NCBI GenBank assembly: GCA_002270465.1 | Contig: NQOF01000001.1 | Location: 1,056,501 to 1,120,500, forward strand | DNA from: Blautia hominis | GTDB lineage: Bacteria; Bacillota; Clostridia; Lachnospirales; Lachnospiraceae | Direction of reading: 5' to 3' | Length of the DNA stretch: 64,000 nucleotides | Shown: positions 24,864 to 35,228 of the stretch, one piece after another | Layout: every line of letters begins with the position of its first letter | Numbering within the stretch: position 1 is the first letter of the stretch | Made by a program: the position numbers and the translations under genes | Notes under the pieces: generated by a model | What the model was told of the DNA's origin: nothing | Databases searched by the model: none | What the model saw: the letters and a program-made list of their open reading frames with translations, nothing else

Positions 24864-26828
24864 CTATCTCGTCCTGATCCAAACCTGCATTTCTCCTGCT
24901 TTCCTGTTATTCCACAGAAAATAAGGGACTGCCCTGATCTCTGTCTCCGTTTCTTCCGTATCATATGCCATATAAAGTTCACCGGAATCTGTTTTGTTTA
25001 TCCTCCTGACCCCTTTTCCCACCAGCATGACGGCTCCTCCAAACTGCTCCATTGCCCTTTCCTCCAGCGGTCTGTCTGCCATGATTGAAATCTCATTCAG
25101 GTATTTCCCGTTGTCAGTCTCCTCTATGCAATATACAAGGGGACCTCTGACGATTGCCGCTTTTTGGGCATTATAATGTACATTCCTGTTGGAAGCCATA
25201 AATTTGGGCTCCATTTCCAGCTCCAAGTCAATGACGGTCTGCCTGCTGAAATCTTCCTCAATGTAAATATAACCATTCTCCTGCACAGGGACCATGACTT
25301 CCCTTCCGTCTTTCACCACCCGGTAACTTCCGCTCCATTTGGGGATGCGGACTGCCAGCCTCAAGGGGTTCTTCGTATCAGACTGTACTTCCAGCCTGAT
25401 TTGATTCGTCCACGGATATCCTGTGGTCTGTTTTATGGACAGCGTTCCGCAGTCCAGCCTGATGTTTGCCCGGCTACCCAGGAAGAGATGTACATACGCC
25501 GTGTTCTCTCTGGCTGCATAGATGTACTCCCACAGATCAGGAATCGTTCTTGCGATGTTGGGGGGACAGCAGGCACAGGCAAACCACTTCTGGCGCACCG
25601 GTTTCACATGATATCTCTCCGGATTTCCCAAGCAGTTCTCAGGGACCACCTCCAAGGGATTCACGTAGAAAAACCGGTTTCCCTCATAGTTCATTCCGCC
25701 GAGCACGGTATTATACAATGCCTGTTCCATGACATCTGCATATGTCCGGTCAACCTCTGTCTTCAGCATCCTCTGGGCAAAGAACATAAGCCCGATAGAT
25801 GCACAGGTCTCCGCATAATTGGTATCATTAGGCAGATCATAAGCTGCGGTAAAGGCTTCCCCCGAATGCGTGGCTCCGATGCCGCCGGTGATATACATCT
25901 GTTTCTTTACAATATCATTCCAGAGATCCTTACAGGTGTCAAAAAGTTCCTTTTCCCCTGTCAGAGACGCAATATCAGCCATGGCCGTATACATATATAC
26001 GGCTCTTACCGCATGTCCCGCCGCCTCTTTCTGCTGTCTTACCGGAAGGTGGAACTGATTGTAGGTCTTATAGGAAAACTGGTTATAGCGGATATTCGGC
26101 TCTCCCTGTTTTGCTTTATTCCAGAAAGAGATCTGCCCTCTTTTCTCAAACTCCTCCTCAAAAAAGCTATCCGTTCCCCTGGCATCCAGAAAGAATCTGG
26201 AAAGCCTGAGATACTCCTCTTTTTTCGTGCACGCGTAGAGTCTTACCAGTGCAAGCTCAATCTCCTGATGTCCCGGATAGCCGTGATTTTTCCCTTCCTC
26301 CGGCCCGAATACCGTACAAATATGGTCTGCAAGCCTGCAGGCAATGTCCATGATCTTCTGCTTTTTTGTTGCTCTGTAATAGGAAACCGCACTCTCTATA
26401 AAGTGGCCGGCACAGTACAGTTCATGGCATTCCAACAGGTCCGTCCACTTCTGATCCGGCTCTTCAATGGTAAAATAAGTGTCCAGATAACCGTCACTTT
26501 CCTGTGCCTTTTCTATAATATCAATGACGGAATCCGCTTTCGCCTCCAGCTCTTTGTCCCGCTTGATAAGCAGGATATTCCCCACTGCCTCCAACCATTT
26601 ATATACATCACTGTCTTGAAATACCTGACCGTAAAATGCACCTTCCATCTCCCCAGCTGCGATCCTGAAATTATCAATGGCGTGACTTGGCTCGGAATCT
26701 GCAATCTTGTCATTTAAAATATCCCACTGATAAGGAATGACCTCATTTTTCACCACCTGGATATAGCGGTTCCAGAATGTACTGTCGATTCCGCACTCCT
26801 CTTTCTTCAACAAACGATACTGTCCCAT
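24864..26828 (-). CDS. GH127-family glycosidase (beta-L-arabinofuranosidase type)
   Basis: 654 residues from ATG 26828 (AAGGA upstream), no signal peptide. An (alpha/alpha)6 barrel contains the metal-site residues known from HypBA1: Glu340 and Cys342 in AETCASIG, and Cys420-Cys421 in CACCPPN, the second pair holding the cysteine nucleophile. In the family these enzymes release beta-L-arabinofuranose, for example from plant hydroxyproline-rich glycoproteins. It starts 19 nt after the GH2 gene in an ABC-transporter operon, so it acts on imported oligosaccharides. Other activities are known in the wider clan, so the sugar is not certain. Confidence 0.88.
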   Translation of the reverse strand: MGQYRLLKKEECGIDSTFWNRYIQVVKNEVIPYQWDILNDKIADSEPSHAIDNFRIAAGEMEGAFYGQVFQDSDVYKWLEAVGNILLIKRDKELEAKADSVIDIIEKAQESDGYLDTYFTIEEPDQKWTDLLECHELYCAGHFIESAVSYYRATKKQKIMDIACRLADHICTVFGPEEGKNHGYPGHQEIELALVRLYACTKKEEYLRLSRFFLDARGTDSFFEEEFEKRGQISFWNKAKQGEPNIRYNQFSYKTYNQFHLPVRQQKEAAGHAVRAVYMYTAMADIASLTGEKELFDTCKDLWNDIVKKQMYITGGIGATHSGEAFTAAYDLPNDTNYAETCASIGLMFFAQRMLKTEVDRTYADVMEQALYNTVLGGMNYEGNRFFYVNPLEVVPENCLGNPERYHVKPVRQKWFACACCPPNIARTIPDLWEYIYAARENTAYVHLFLGSRANIRLDCGTLSIKQTTGYPWTNQIRLEVQSDTKNPLRLAVRIPKWSGSYRVVKDGREVMVPVQENGYIYIEEDFSRQTVIDLELEMEPKFMASNRNVHYNAQKAAIVRGPLVYCIEETDNGKYLNEISIMADRPLEERAMEQFGGAVMLVGKGVRRINKTDSGELYMAYDTEETETEIRAVPYFLWNNRKAGEMQVWIRTR

Positions 26829-26847
26829 TTTTATCCTTTTCCTTCCT

Positions 26848-29280
26848 TTATTTAATATCAAAGACGCTCCGTACCTTTAGCCCATCCACACTTCCACGGA
26901 TAACCTTTAATCTTCTGCAGTCCGCATGCAGATCAAAATAATTATCCGAAAGTACCAGATCCTCATTTTCATTCTGCACCTCCACATTCTTTGCATAGGC
27001 TTTTGCAGAGACTACGATCTCCCCATTCTCCGCATAAACTTCCAGCCCGGGGTCCTGATACTCAAAATGTTTCGGAAAGCAGAGGACCAGGGAAGAATCA
27101 GATATTTTCATTCCGTCCTGATACAATTCATAACTGATATATTCATGATAGATATCCATATCCTCCAGTTCTGTCTTTTCCAGCCATTTTGAGGACAGCG
27201 GCGGAACCGTAACACACACGCTTTCCTGCTGGATCATACTGCCGTCTCTGTTCCGCAGTGCCCAGCGCACTTCTGCACGCTGTTCCTCCATGGTCTCATT
27301 TGCCACATTTAAATGGATGCTTTTCTGCAGTTCAAAAGGCTGGGGATTGACATTATCCTGCTGGGTCATCTGCCCCTCCTCCTGGCAGGATAACAGCAGA
27401 GGCGCAAAGAAACGTTTCGCATAATAATGCAGCGCTTTCCAACGGCCAAAATAATCAATGGAGGACCAGGATGCCACCGGCCAGCAGTCATTTAGCTGCC
27501 AGTAGACTGCTCCCATACACCTGCCCCGGTTTCTCCTGAAATGTTCCACGCCATATTTGATGGCATCTGCCTGCAGTAATTGGGAGGTATAGAGCAAGGT
27601 GGAAAAATCGGTGGGATACAGATAGTTCTGGCTGATGTAATTCATGATCTTTCCGTTGGCGGTGCCGTTACGCTGATGTTTCTCCATGACATAGGAAAAA
27701 ATATTCCTGTCTTTTGGCTCTGTAAAGCTTTCTATTGTCTTCAGGCAGGGAAAAGACTGAAAGCCAAATTCACTCACATACCGGAAATAGTAGTTCCTGA
27801 ATTCCGTGAACGGTTTATCCGAGTGCCATACTTCCCAGTAGTGCACATCCCCCCGGTCCGGGTCATTGGGGTTATCAAAGCTTCCTCCCGAGGACGGACT
27901 TGCGGGCCAGTAAAAGGTCTCCGGGTCTGTCCTTTTCAGGATTTTGGGAATCACATATTCATACATTTTGATATAATCTGCTTTCTGTGCCAGGCTGCTC
28001 ACCCACTGCCCCTGGTCTACGAACATCTCCATCTCATTGTTGCCGCACCACAGACCAAGGCTTGCATGATGCCGGATACGCCTTACATTTTCTTCTATCT
28101 CGTGGGTAATATTCTCCTCAAATTTCTCACTCAGATCATACACCGCACACGCGAACATCAAATCCTGCCACACCACCAGACCCAATTCATCACAGATATC
28201 AAAGAAATAATCATGGGGATAAAAGCCGCCGCCCCACACACGGATACAGTTAAAATTGGCGTCCCTGCAGTCCGTGAGAAGTCTTCTTGTCCTCTCCTCC
28301 GTGATATTTCCTAAAATGTTGTCCTCCGGAATATAGTCCGCGCCCATGGCAAATATTTTGACCCCATTGATCTCATGGGCAAAGCTCTCTCCATACGCAT
28401 CTTTTTCCCTGGAAATAGTCATGGTGCGCAGACCGATCCTGCGCTCCCACGTATCAGCGGCAATTCCTTTGACCAGCATTTCCACACGGACGGTATAAAG
28501 ATTCTGTTTCCCATATCCGTTGGGCCACCAAAGTTTTGGCTGTTCTATCAGAATACCCTCAGTCTTCTCAGTCACAGTCAGCGTTTCTCCATCCGGGGAA
28601 GTCACCGCGACTCTGTAAGATACGGATTCCGGCTCCGTAGATACTTCCGTTTCCGGAAAAAGAGACAGGTATACGCCTTCCTGCGCATGGTTCTGCCGGA
28701 CGTAGACAGAGCATAGGCGCCCCTCCTCCACACCGATCAATTCCACGTCTTTCCATATCCCTGCATCAGGCAGCCTGGGACCCCAGTCCCACCCATACAT
28801 ACAGTGCGCCTTCCTGATCTGGGGAAATCCATCCAGGGCATGGGAAGATCCAAGAGTCGTACACGTAGCAAATGCCTCTTCTGCTGCCTGGATCGGGGAA
28901 TGGAAATGAATCTTCAAGTGGTTGACCTCTTCTTTCAGCAGCTCCTTTACAGGAAACTCATAGCAGCGGTGCATGTTTTCCGTCTTTCCGAGGATCTTTC
29001 CGTTCAAGTATACATCCGCGATCGTATCAAGCCCATGGAACATGAGCATGATCTTTTTACTTCCAAGCAGTCCTGCATCCGGGATAAATGTGCCTTCATA
29101 AATATAATCCTTCCGCATAAGATCAAAAGCTTTTGTCTCATTGGCTCTGTAATATGGGTCCTCCATTTCTCCAAGACGCAGCAAATCCTCATATACACTT
29201 CCGGGTACGGCTGCCTTCCTTTTCTCTTCGCCTCCTGCTTCATAGAAATACCAGTTACTGTTCAATTTTTGTATGTACAT
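26848..29280 (-). CDS. GH2 beta-mannosidase-type glycosidase
   Basis: 810 residues from ATG 29280, 6 nt after GAGGAG. A jelly-roll sugar-binding domain, an immunoglobulin-like domain, then a TIM barrel with the acid/base Glu416 (WCGNNEMEMF) and nucleophile Glu504 (YVSEFGFQSF). The GNNE and SEFGFQ context, MYGWDWGPRLP and RVWGGGFYPHDYFFD are those of beta-mannosidases rather than LacZ-type beta-galactosidases. It is cytoplasmic (no signal peptide), lies between the permease and GH127 genes, and probably trims a terminal beta-mannosyl residue from the imported substrate. Confidence 0.88.
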   Translation of the reverse strand: MYIQKLNSNWYFYEAGGEEKRKAAVPGSVYEDLLRLGEMEDPYYRANETKAFDLMRKDYIYEGTFIPDAGLLGSKKIMLMFHGLDTIADVYLNGKILGKTENMHRCYEFPVKELLKEEVNHLKIHFHSPIQAAEEAFATCTTLGSSHALDGFPQIRKAHCMYGWDWGPRLPDAGIWKDVELIGVEEGRLCSVYVRQNHAQEGVYLSLFPETEVSTEPESVSYRVAVTSPDGETLTVTEKTEGILIEQPKLWWPNGYGKQNLYTVRVEMLVKGIAADTWERRIGLRTMTISREKDAYGESFAHEINGVKIFAMGADYIPEDNILGNITEERTRRLLTDCRDANFNCIRVWGGGFYPHDYFFDICDELGLVVWQDLMFACAVYDLSEKFEENITHEIEENVRRIRHHASLGLWCGNNEMEMFVDQGQWVSSLAQKADYIKMYEYVIPKILKRTDPETFYWPASPSSGGSFDNPNDPDRGDVHYWEVWHSDKPFTEFRNYYFRYVSEFGFQSFPCLKTIESFTEPKDRNIFSYVMEKHQRNGTANGKIMNYISQNYLYPTDFSTLLYTSQLLQADAIKYGVEHFRRNRGRCMGAVYWQLNDCWPVASWSSIDYFGRWKALHYYAKRFFAPLLLSCQEEGQMTQQDNVNPQPFELQKSIHLNVANETMEEQRAEVRWALRNRDGSMIQQESVCVTVPPLSSKWLEKTELEDMDIYHEYISYELYQDGMKISDSSLVLCFPKHFEYQDPGLEVYAENGEIVVSAKAYAKNVEVQNENEDLVLSDNYFDLHADCRRLKVIRGSVDGLKVRSVFDIK

Positions 29281-29309
29281 ATTTCGCTCCTCTATTCGTT
29301 TTCTGCTCA

Positions 29310-30137
29310 CTACCCCTTGACAGAACCTGATGAGATTCCTCCCACAATGTATTTCTGCCCCAGAATAAATACTACCAGTACGGGAATCAGCGTCAGGATG
29401 ATATCCGCAGACACCAGATTCCATGCATTCTCAAAAGCACCAAAAAAGTTATATACCGCCAAGGTCATGGGCCATTTCCTGGAATTGTTCAGAAAATACA
29501 AGGGCATGGTAAAATCGTTCCACACCGCCATAAAATTCAATACAAACAAGGTTGACAAAATGGGTTTTAACAACGGCAGTATGACTTTGATAAAAAGCTG
29601 ATGGGGCCTGCATCCATCAATGACCGCTGCCTCGTCAATCTCCCGTGGTATGGTGCCGATGAACCCATAGGAAAGGAAAAGGCTCAGTGGAATATTGATC
29701 GCCGCGTATAAAAGAATGATACCCAGCCTGCTGTTCACCAGATGGAACATCTGCATCACTTTCATAAGCGCCACATTGTTGATCGGTATCGCGATTCCGG
29801 AAATGATGAAATAGTACAGGAAATTATTGATGCCTTTCCTGTTTCTTGATATCACATAAGCCGCAGCCGAAACGCATACAACGATGATCACCACACTGCA
29901 CATGGCATACAACAGCCCATTGAAAAAGGATGAGACCAGTTTTCCCTGCTCAATGACAGTACCATAGTTCTCAAGGACCCATTTTTTCGGCAGTGAAAGG
30001 GACATAGAGTTGGATTCTCCCTGTGTCTTAAAAGAATTTACAAATAATACGATCACCGGTATCACCACAATGAGACTTACTGCTGCACTGATGATATTTG
30101 CCAGCACATGCCAGAAGGTTTTTCCAAAACGTGCCAT
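29310..30137 (-). CDS. Carbohydrate ABC transporter permease (MalG type)
   Basis: 275 residues, six helices, EAA loop DEAAVIDGCRPHQLFIKVILPLLKP. The ATG overlaps the stop of the MalF-type permease by one base (TGATG). It lies 30 nt before the GH2 gene. It forms part of a CUT1 importer lacking its own ATPase gene here. Confidence 0.92.
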   Translation of the reverse strand: MARFGKTFWHVLANIISAAVSLIVVIPVIVLFVNSFKTQGESNSMSLSLPKKWVLENYGTVIEQGKLVSSFFNGLLYAMCSVVIIVVCVSAAAYVISRNRKGINNFLYYFIISGIAIPINNVALMKVMQMFHLVNSRLGIILLYAAINIPLSLFLSYGFIGTIPREIDEAAVIDGCRPHQLFIKVILPLLKPILSTLFVLNFMAVWNDFTMPLYFLNNSRKWPMTLAVYNFFGAFENAWNLVSADIILTLIPVLVVFILGQKYIVGGISSGSVKG

Positions 30138-31015
30138 CAGTTCTCCACCTCCTTATTCTCCATTGACTTTATGATAAAATACAGAAGCGCCAGCACAATG
30201 ACAAACAGCACACTGGAAAGTGTTGTCCCCATAGCCAGATTCCCACGGGAAAACTCTTTATACACTGCTGTATTGATAACGCCGGTAGCATTTCCCGGAC
30301 CTCCGTTGGTAAGGGAATAGATCATATCAAATACCCGAAGTCCATATGTCACATTCAGGATTGTCACATTGACAAGCACTGGCTTTAACAGCGGAATGGT
30401 GATCAGTCGAAATTTCTGGAAAAATGTAGCTCCGTCGATGCTGGCGGCCTCGTAATACTCTGGTGATATGGACATCAGACCCGCAATGATCACCACCATG
30501 ATATATCCCATACCTTTCCAGGTATCCACTGTCATCACTGTGGGAAAAACGAGATTCAAATCTGTAAGCCAGTTTTTTGCCAGGGCACCAAGCCCTATAT
30601 CGTTGAGAAAATGATTCAAAAATCCTGTGGTAGGGTGGAGAAGGCTCCGAAATACCAGTCCCACCACAAGATATGACATAACCTGCGGCGTAAATATGAT
30701 CATCCGATGAAAATTTTTGAATTTCATGAATTTCTGTGTGAGTAGCAGCGCAAGGGCAAGTCCTGCAATCGTCTTCATAACTGTGGTGACGACAGTAAAT
30801 AAAAGCGTGTTTGTTATGTAGCTGAAATACTCTGAATTACCTGTGAAGATTGCCTTATAATTTTTAAGCCCCACAAAATGCAGTTCATTGCTGAAATTAT
30901 TCCAGTCGGTAAACGAATATACAATTCCCAAAATCCCGGGCAGAAGGCATAATAGAGTAAACAGCACAGCAGCCCCGCCGGCATAATACCATGGATATAA
31001 TTTTTTCCGGTTCAT
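30137..31015 (-). CDS. Carbohydrate ABC transporter permease (MalF type)
   Basis: 292 residues with six helices and the loop YEAASIDGATFFQKFRLITIPLLKP. It sits between the binding-protein and MalG-type genes. The N-terminal WYYAGGAAVLFTLLCLLPGILG is the first membrane segment. Confidence 0.92.
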   Translation of the reverse strand: MNRKKLYPWYYAGGAAVLFTLLCLLPGILGIVYSFTDWNNFSNELHFVGLKNYKAIFTGNSEYFSYITNTLLFTVVTTVMKTIAGLALALLLTQKFMKFKNFHRMIIFTPQVMSYLVVGLVFRSLLHPTTGFLNHFLNDIGLGALAKNWLTDLNLVFPTVMTVDTWKGMGYIMVVIIAGLMSISPEYYEAASIDGATFFQKFRLITIPLLKPVLVNVTILNVTYGLRVFDMIYSLTNGGPGNATGVINTAVYKEFSRGNLAMGTTLSSVLFVIVLALLYFIIKSMENKEVEN

Positions 31016-31077
31016 TATTTCCCTCCGTTTCCATAAAGCAGATGCCTCATCATCTGACGAGGCATCTCTTATCTATA

Positions 31078-32397
31078 TTAGTTACTCCATCCGGGATCGT
31101 TCTGTAGTTTTGCCTGCTCATTGCGTCTCTCTACCAGTGCATGCAGCACATCTTCCGGTGTCATTGCCCCCGTGAACATGGCCTCCATATCCTTTCCGAT
31201 GTCCATCCACTGGAAATCAATATAGTCCACCGCGCTCTGGGCAACTGTTGTCTTCTCCAGGGAATCAATATATGCCTGGTCCTCTTCTGTATATCTGCCC
31301 TTGATCTCCGGCCAACAGAGGTCATTGAGATTAGTTTGGCCCTCCAGCCTCTTCTCAAGATTTTCAGGCCTTGCGAGGAATTCAAAGAATTGTTTTGCCT
31401 CTTCTGTATATTTGCTGTCTTTATTGATGAAATATGCATTAGCAGCAGGTTTTACACCAATACCGGTGTTGTCACCCCAGGGCATCACAAACGCTCCCAA
31501 TTTTTCCGATGCTTTAAAATCAGGATAGTCAGCTTCAATCTGTCCCCTGAATCCAAGTTCTGCAATCGTCATCGCACATTTCCCTGATGCCATGGCCTCT
31601 CCTGCATTCTCCCACGCATTACTCAGATAGTCCTCGCCGAAATATCCCGCCTGCGCGCACTCATTCATCTGCTCTAAAATTGTAAGTATGGACTGCATAT
31701 CTTCCAGCTTTACTTCATTGGCGTTTAATTTATCAAATACATTCTTATCGGTTTTTGTCCATAGACCACTTGTCTCAAAAAGTGGCAGGACCTGATGCCA
31801 CCCGTTGGTGGTCGCCTCATAAATAGGAGTGATCCCTGCTTCTTTTATGGTTTTGCACGCATTTTTGAACTCTTCGTATGTCTTTGGCGCTTCCAGCCCT
31901 AAATCAGCAAAAATGTCTTTGTTATACAGATAGAAATACATTTTTGCGCCGGGGAAGGTGATGCCATAAGTCTTGCCGTCTACAGAAACAGCCTTTTTTG
32001 CATTTTCCTCCATTCTTCCTACCCATTCCTGGTCAGACAGATCTACGCAATACTCATCCACTCTGACGCTGGAGGTCATATGGACCGGTGTGTCAATGCA
32101 CAGAATATCCGGCGCCTCTCCCGAATTCAGCTTTACACGTACTAAATCCTTCCACTGTGCATCCGGAGAAATCTGGAAATCTACTTTTATTCCCGTCTCT
32201 TTTTCAAAATCCTTAGCAAGCTCCTGCACAGTACCTGTGGTAGGCAGGCCGCTCTGGTGGCTTCCAAATGTAAGTGTGACTTTCTTGGCGCTGCCTTTAC
32301 TGCTCTCCTCTTTGTCCGAACCACATCCTATCAGCAGTCCTGCTGTACAGGTAAGTGTCAATGCTGCACACAGCGCTCTTTTTATCCTTGCATTCAT
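31078..32397 (-). CDS. ABC transporter sugar-binding lipoprotein
   Basis: 439 residues. The signal peptide ends at the lipobox LIGC, with lipid attachment at Cys25. Family-1 solute-binding features include KDLVRVKLNSGEAPDILCID and a C-terminal half rich in aromatic residues. It is the first gene of an operon with two permeases, GH2 and GH127, and is divergent from the YesM/YesN system that probably controls it. Ligand unknown. Confidence 0.92.
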   Translation of the reverse strand: MNARIKRALCAALTLTCTAGLLIGCGSDKEESSKGSAKKVTLTFGSHQSGLPTTGTVQELAKDFEKETGIKVDFQISPDAQWKDLVRVKLNSGEAPDILCIDTPVHMTSSVRVDEYCVDLSDQEWVGRMEENAKKAVSVDGKTYGITFPGAKMYFYLYNKDIFADLGLEAPKTYEEFKNACKTIKEAGITPIYEATTNGWHQVLPLFETSGLWTKTDKNVFDKLNANEVKLEDMQSILTILEQMNECAQAGYFGEDYLSNAWENAGEAMASGKCAMTIAELGFRGQIEADYPDFKASEKLGAFVMPWGDNTGIGVKPAANAYFINKDSKYTEEAKQFFEFLARPENLEKRLEGQTNLNDLCWPEIKGRYTEEDQAYIDSLEKTTVAQSAVDYIDFQWMDIGKDMEAMFTGAMTPEDVLHALVERRNEQAKLQNDPGWSN

Positions 32398-32536
32398 CCT
32401 TCTATTCTCCTTTTCTTTTCCTGGCCAACATTTCCCTTTTTATCGATAAAATTTGTTGTTGCATCCATAATAGCATCTGACTGTAAAAAAAAGAATGGAC
32501 GAATCTGAACTACGGCCTGTACTTTTTTGAACAGTA

Positions 32537-32566
32537 TTGTAAAATCGCCTTTATCTGTGATATGAT
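32537..32566 (+). promoter_or_regulatory. Probable promoter of the histidine kinase gene
   Basis: TTGTAA at 32537-32542 and TATGAT at 32561-32566, 18-base spacer, about 32 nt before the kinase start. The rest of the 32398-32598 divergent region, probably holding the YesN-type regulator sites, shows no obvious repeat. Confidence 0.45.
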
Positions 32567-32598
32567 GAACGAAACTTTTCACTGAAAGGAGGCATCCT

Positions 32599-34467
32599 AT
32601 GCATAAACCGCAGAAGCTGTCTCAGAGGATCTACCTTTTTCTCATATATGGTCTGCTTATATTTATTCTGCTCGTCTGTTTTTTTATTTTTACTTATTAT
32701 GACTATCAGAAGAATATGATATCCGAGGATGCGAAGAATTCTACCAATATGTGCTCCTCCGTACGTGAAGCAGTGACCACACAATTAGACCAGATGTCAA
32801 CGATTTCGGTCAATATCGTCTACTCCAATGCGATCAAGAGTAATTTTAATGAATTTTCAACATATTATCAGGAAAGCGGAAACACCCCCAATCTATTGAT
32901 TGCTTCCCGAGAAAAAGCCCTTGCCATACACGATATTGTCACTGCCATGATCGGTGCCTTTCAATCTGCCTCCGATGTAAAAATGTATACCATGGATGGG
33001 TATGAAATCGAACTTGGCTATCGGATGTCAATAAATACTGTTGATGTTAAAAGTCTCCCATGGTATAAAGAAACTCTGGCCCTTAAAGGACACAAATATA
33101 TAACAGCACCTGCACTCGACGATTCCCTGCCGGCAACAGGGTATAATGAAAAGTCGAAAAAATTCATCTCCCTTACCCGTGCTTATCTCGACGCCAATAA
33201 TGAACCGGAAGGATTTGTGGAGATCATCCAGGACTGTAATACCATATTCTCGCTGGCAAGCCAGCTGCAGGAGGAAAATAAGGACAGCAGGATCATCATA
33301 TACAATGAGGAAAATGAGCAGGTCTTCCCTTATGACAGTTCAACAGAGGAAAACTACGCTTCTCTGATTCAGGAGAAAAACCTGACAGAACATACAAGCC
33401 ATAGGATAACTGGAGCCGACGGCAATGAATATTCCATCATGTATCAGACAATCTCCGATTATGGCTGGAATGTGGTCCATCTAAAACCATACAGTGAAAT
33501 TCTTGCCCCCATCGTGGCTTACCGCAACCGCTTTCTTCTCATTGCCGCAAGCGCTGTATTTCTCACGCTTATCATATGCTACGTTATCTCCAAACAGATG
33601 ACTAAACCGCTCAGGAATCTGACTGCTGCCACAGAGAAGATCACGATCAACCGGGTGCTTGATGAGAAAAAAGTTAACCTAACCTCCGTTGATAGCAATA
33701 TCAAAGAACTTTCCATCCTCTGCAACTCTATACGGGATATGTATGAAAAGCTCCGGGCCACCACACAAGATGCCCTGCTCGCAAAAAATGAGGAGGACAG
33801 AGCCCACCTGCAGGCCATGCAGTCCCTCATCAATCCCCACTTTTTATATAACAGCCTGACAAATATCAGTATCATGGCCGAGGAGGGAATGAATGAGGAT
33901 ATTGCAGATATGTGCAGCGCACTATGCGATTATATGAGGTATATCTCTTCCTCTTTGGATATGATCGTGGATATAAAGACAGAAGCTTTTTACACGGAAA
34001 AATATCTGGACTGTATGAAATACCGCTTTGCGGATGACTTAATCTTTCATATTGATATTGATGCAGAAAGTGAACCTGTGCTGATTCCTAAATTAATCAT
34101 CCAGCCCTTTGTGGAAAATGCATTCAAATACGCATTTACCAGTTCCGGACCATGGATGTTGTTTCTCCATTCCTATGTAAAAGAACAATTTTGGTATATT
34201 GAAATCAGAGACAACGGCGGCACTTTGAGCGAAGAAAAAAGAGAACAGATCCTCAGTTCCCTGAAGATCTTGGACGCAAGAAAGGATTTAAAATCGCTGA
34301 AGATTGGCGGCCTGGGAATGAAGAGCACCTATCTTCGCCTGAATCTGTTATATGGGGATGATATGATCTTTGATATCTCTTCAAGAAAATACAGAGAAAC
34401 CGTCTTCACCATTGGCGGCCCCATTTTATTAAAGGAGGATTATAATGAAAAACTCACGGATCTATAA
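32599..34467 (+). CDS. YesM-type sensor histidine kinase
   Basis: 622 residues. A first membrane helix (about 10-33) is followed by an extracytoplasmic Cache-like sensor (about 37-305), a second helix (about 311-332), a HAMP-like segment, and a His_kinase domain whose phosphoacceptor is His414 in SLINPHFLYNSL. The ATPase domain has PFVENAFKYAF (N box) and GGLGMKSTYLRL. ATG is 8 nt after AAAGGAGG. It overlaps the response-regulator gene by 23 nt. Such YesM/YesN pairs in Firmicutes sense extracellular oligosaccharides and activate the adjacent ABC transporter operon. Confidence 0.93.
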   Translation: MHKPQKLSQRIYLFLIYGLLIFILLVCFFIFTYYDYQKNMISEDAKNSTNMCSSVREAVTTQLDQMSTISVNIVYSNAIKSNFNEFSTYYQESGNTPNLLIASREKALAIHDIVTAMIGAFQSASDVKMYTMDGYEIELGYRMSINTVDVKSLPWYKETLALKGHKYITAPALDDSLPATGYNEKSKKFISLTRAYLDANNEPEGFVEIIQDCNTIFSLASQLQEENKDSRIIIYNEENEQVFPYDSSTEENYASLIQEKNLTEHTSHRITGADGNEYSIMYQTISDYGWNVVHLKPYSEILAPIVAYRNRFLLIAASAVFLTLIICYVISKQMTKPLRNLTAATEKITINRVLDEKKVNLTSVDSNIKELSILCNSIRDMYEKLRATTQDALLAKNEEDRAHLQAMQSLINPHFLYNSLTNISIMAEEGMNEDIADMCSALCDYMRYISSSLDMIVDIKTEAFYTEKYLDCMKYRFADDLIFHIDIDAESEPVLIPKLIIQPFVENAFKYAFTSSGPWMLFLHSYVKEQFWYIEIRDNGGTLSEEKREQILSSLKILDARKDLKSLKIGGLGMKSTYLRLNLLYGDDMIFDISSRKYRETVFTIGGPILLKEDYNEKLTDL

Positions 34468-35203
34468 ATGTATCGTAGTGGAAGATGAAACTCTGATCCG
34501 AAAAAATCTGATCAAAAAAATAACTTCGCTCAATCTTCCCATTGAAATAGCAGGGGAAGCCACCAACGGAGGTGATGCCATAAAACTGGTGGAAAATTTA
34601 TATCCCGACCTGGTCCTGTCTGACATAAGGATGCCGAATTTCAGCGGGCTTGAACTGGCAAAATATATCCACACCAATCACCCCAGTATTTACGTTGCGA
34701 TCATCAGCGGCTACAATGAATTTTCCTATGCACAGGAGGCAATCAAATATTCGGTTATGGATTATATATTAAAACCGGTAAAAATCGAAGAACTGAAAGA
34801 ATTCTTTCATAAGTTCCTGATCCATATGGATGCAAATGAACAGACGCTTGACAGCTATAAAATTGACAGTACGGATTTGGACAAAGAGGAATTGTGTGCT
34901 CTAATAGAACACTTTATCCAAGATAATTATAAAAAAGATATTTCCATGCAGGAACTCAGCGATAAATTCGGATTTACCCCGGAATATCTCAGTAAAATAT
35001 TCAAAAAACACAGCGGTGACACTATCACCAAATACCTTACAAAAATAAGAATGAACGAGGCCAAAAGGATCCTGGTTCAGAGCAGGGATATTGAAATCCA
35101 GAAGGTGGCGGAATTAGTTGGTTACAGAGACGGGTTTTATTTCAGCCGGGTTTTTAAAAATCAAGTCGGTGTCTATCCCAGTGACTTCAGAAAATCTGTG
35201 TAA
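34445..35203 (+). CDS. YesN-type response regulator (receiver + AraC)
   Basis: 252 residues. The receiver domain has acidic residues in VVEDE and phosphoacceptor Asp60 in VLSDIRMP; Lys in LKPVK near residue 110. A linker is followed by an AraC double helix-turn-helix (from about 155; ends VGYRDGFYFSRVFKNQVGVYPSDFRKS). AAAGGAGG lies 6 nt before the ATG within the kinase gene. It is the partner of the upstream kinase and the likely activator of the divergent GH2/GH127 transport operon. Confidence 0.93.
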   Translation: MKNSRIYKCIVVEDETLIRKNLIKKITSLNLPIEIAGEATNGGDAIKLVENLYPDLVLSDIRMPNFSGLELAKYIHTNHPSIYVAIISGYNEFSYAQEAIKYSVMDYILKPVKIEELKEFFHKFLIHMDANEQTLDSYKIDSTDLDKEELCALIEHFIQDNYKKDISMQELSDKFGFTPEYLSKIFKKHSGDTITKYLTKIRMNEAKRILVQSRDIEIQKVAELVGYRDGFYFSRVFKNQVGVYPSDFRKSV

Positions 35204-35228
35204 TAGCGTAATATATACTTTCATGAAC

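Noticed and set aside
25164-26717. Plus-strand open frame of 517 codons opposite the GH127 gene
   Set aside because: It is antisense to a gene with clear family motifs, has no ribosome site and its translation resembles no protein family; a codon-bias shadow.
26848-29280. LacZ-type beta-galactosidase
   Set aside because: The GNNE and SEFGFQ catalytic contexts and total length fit beta-mannosidases better.
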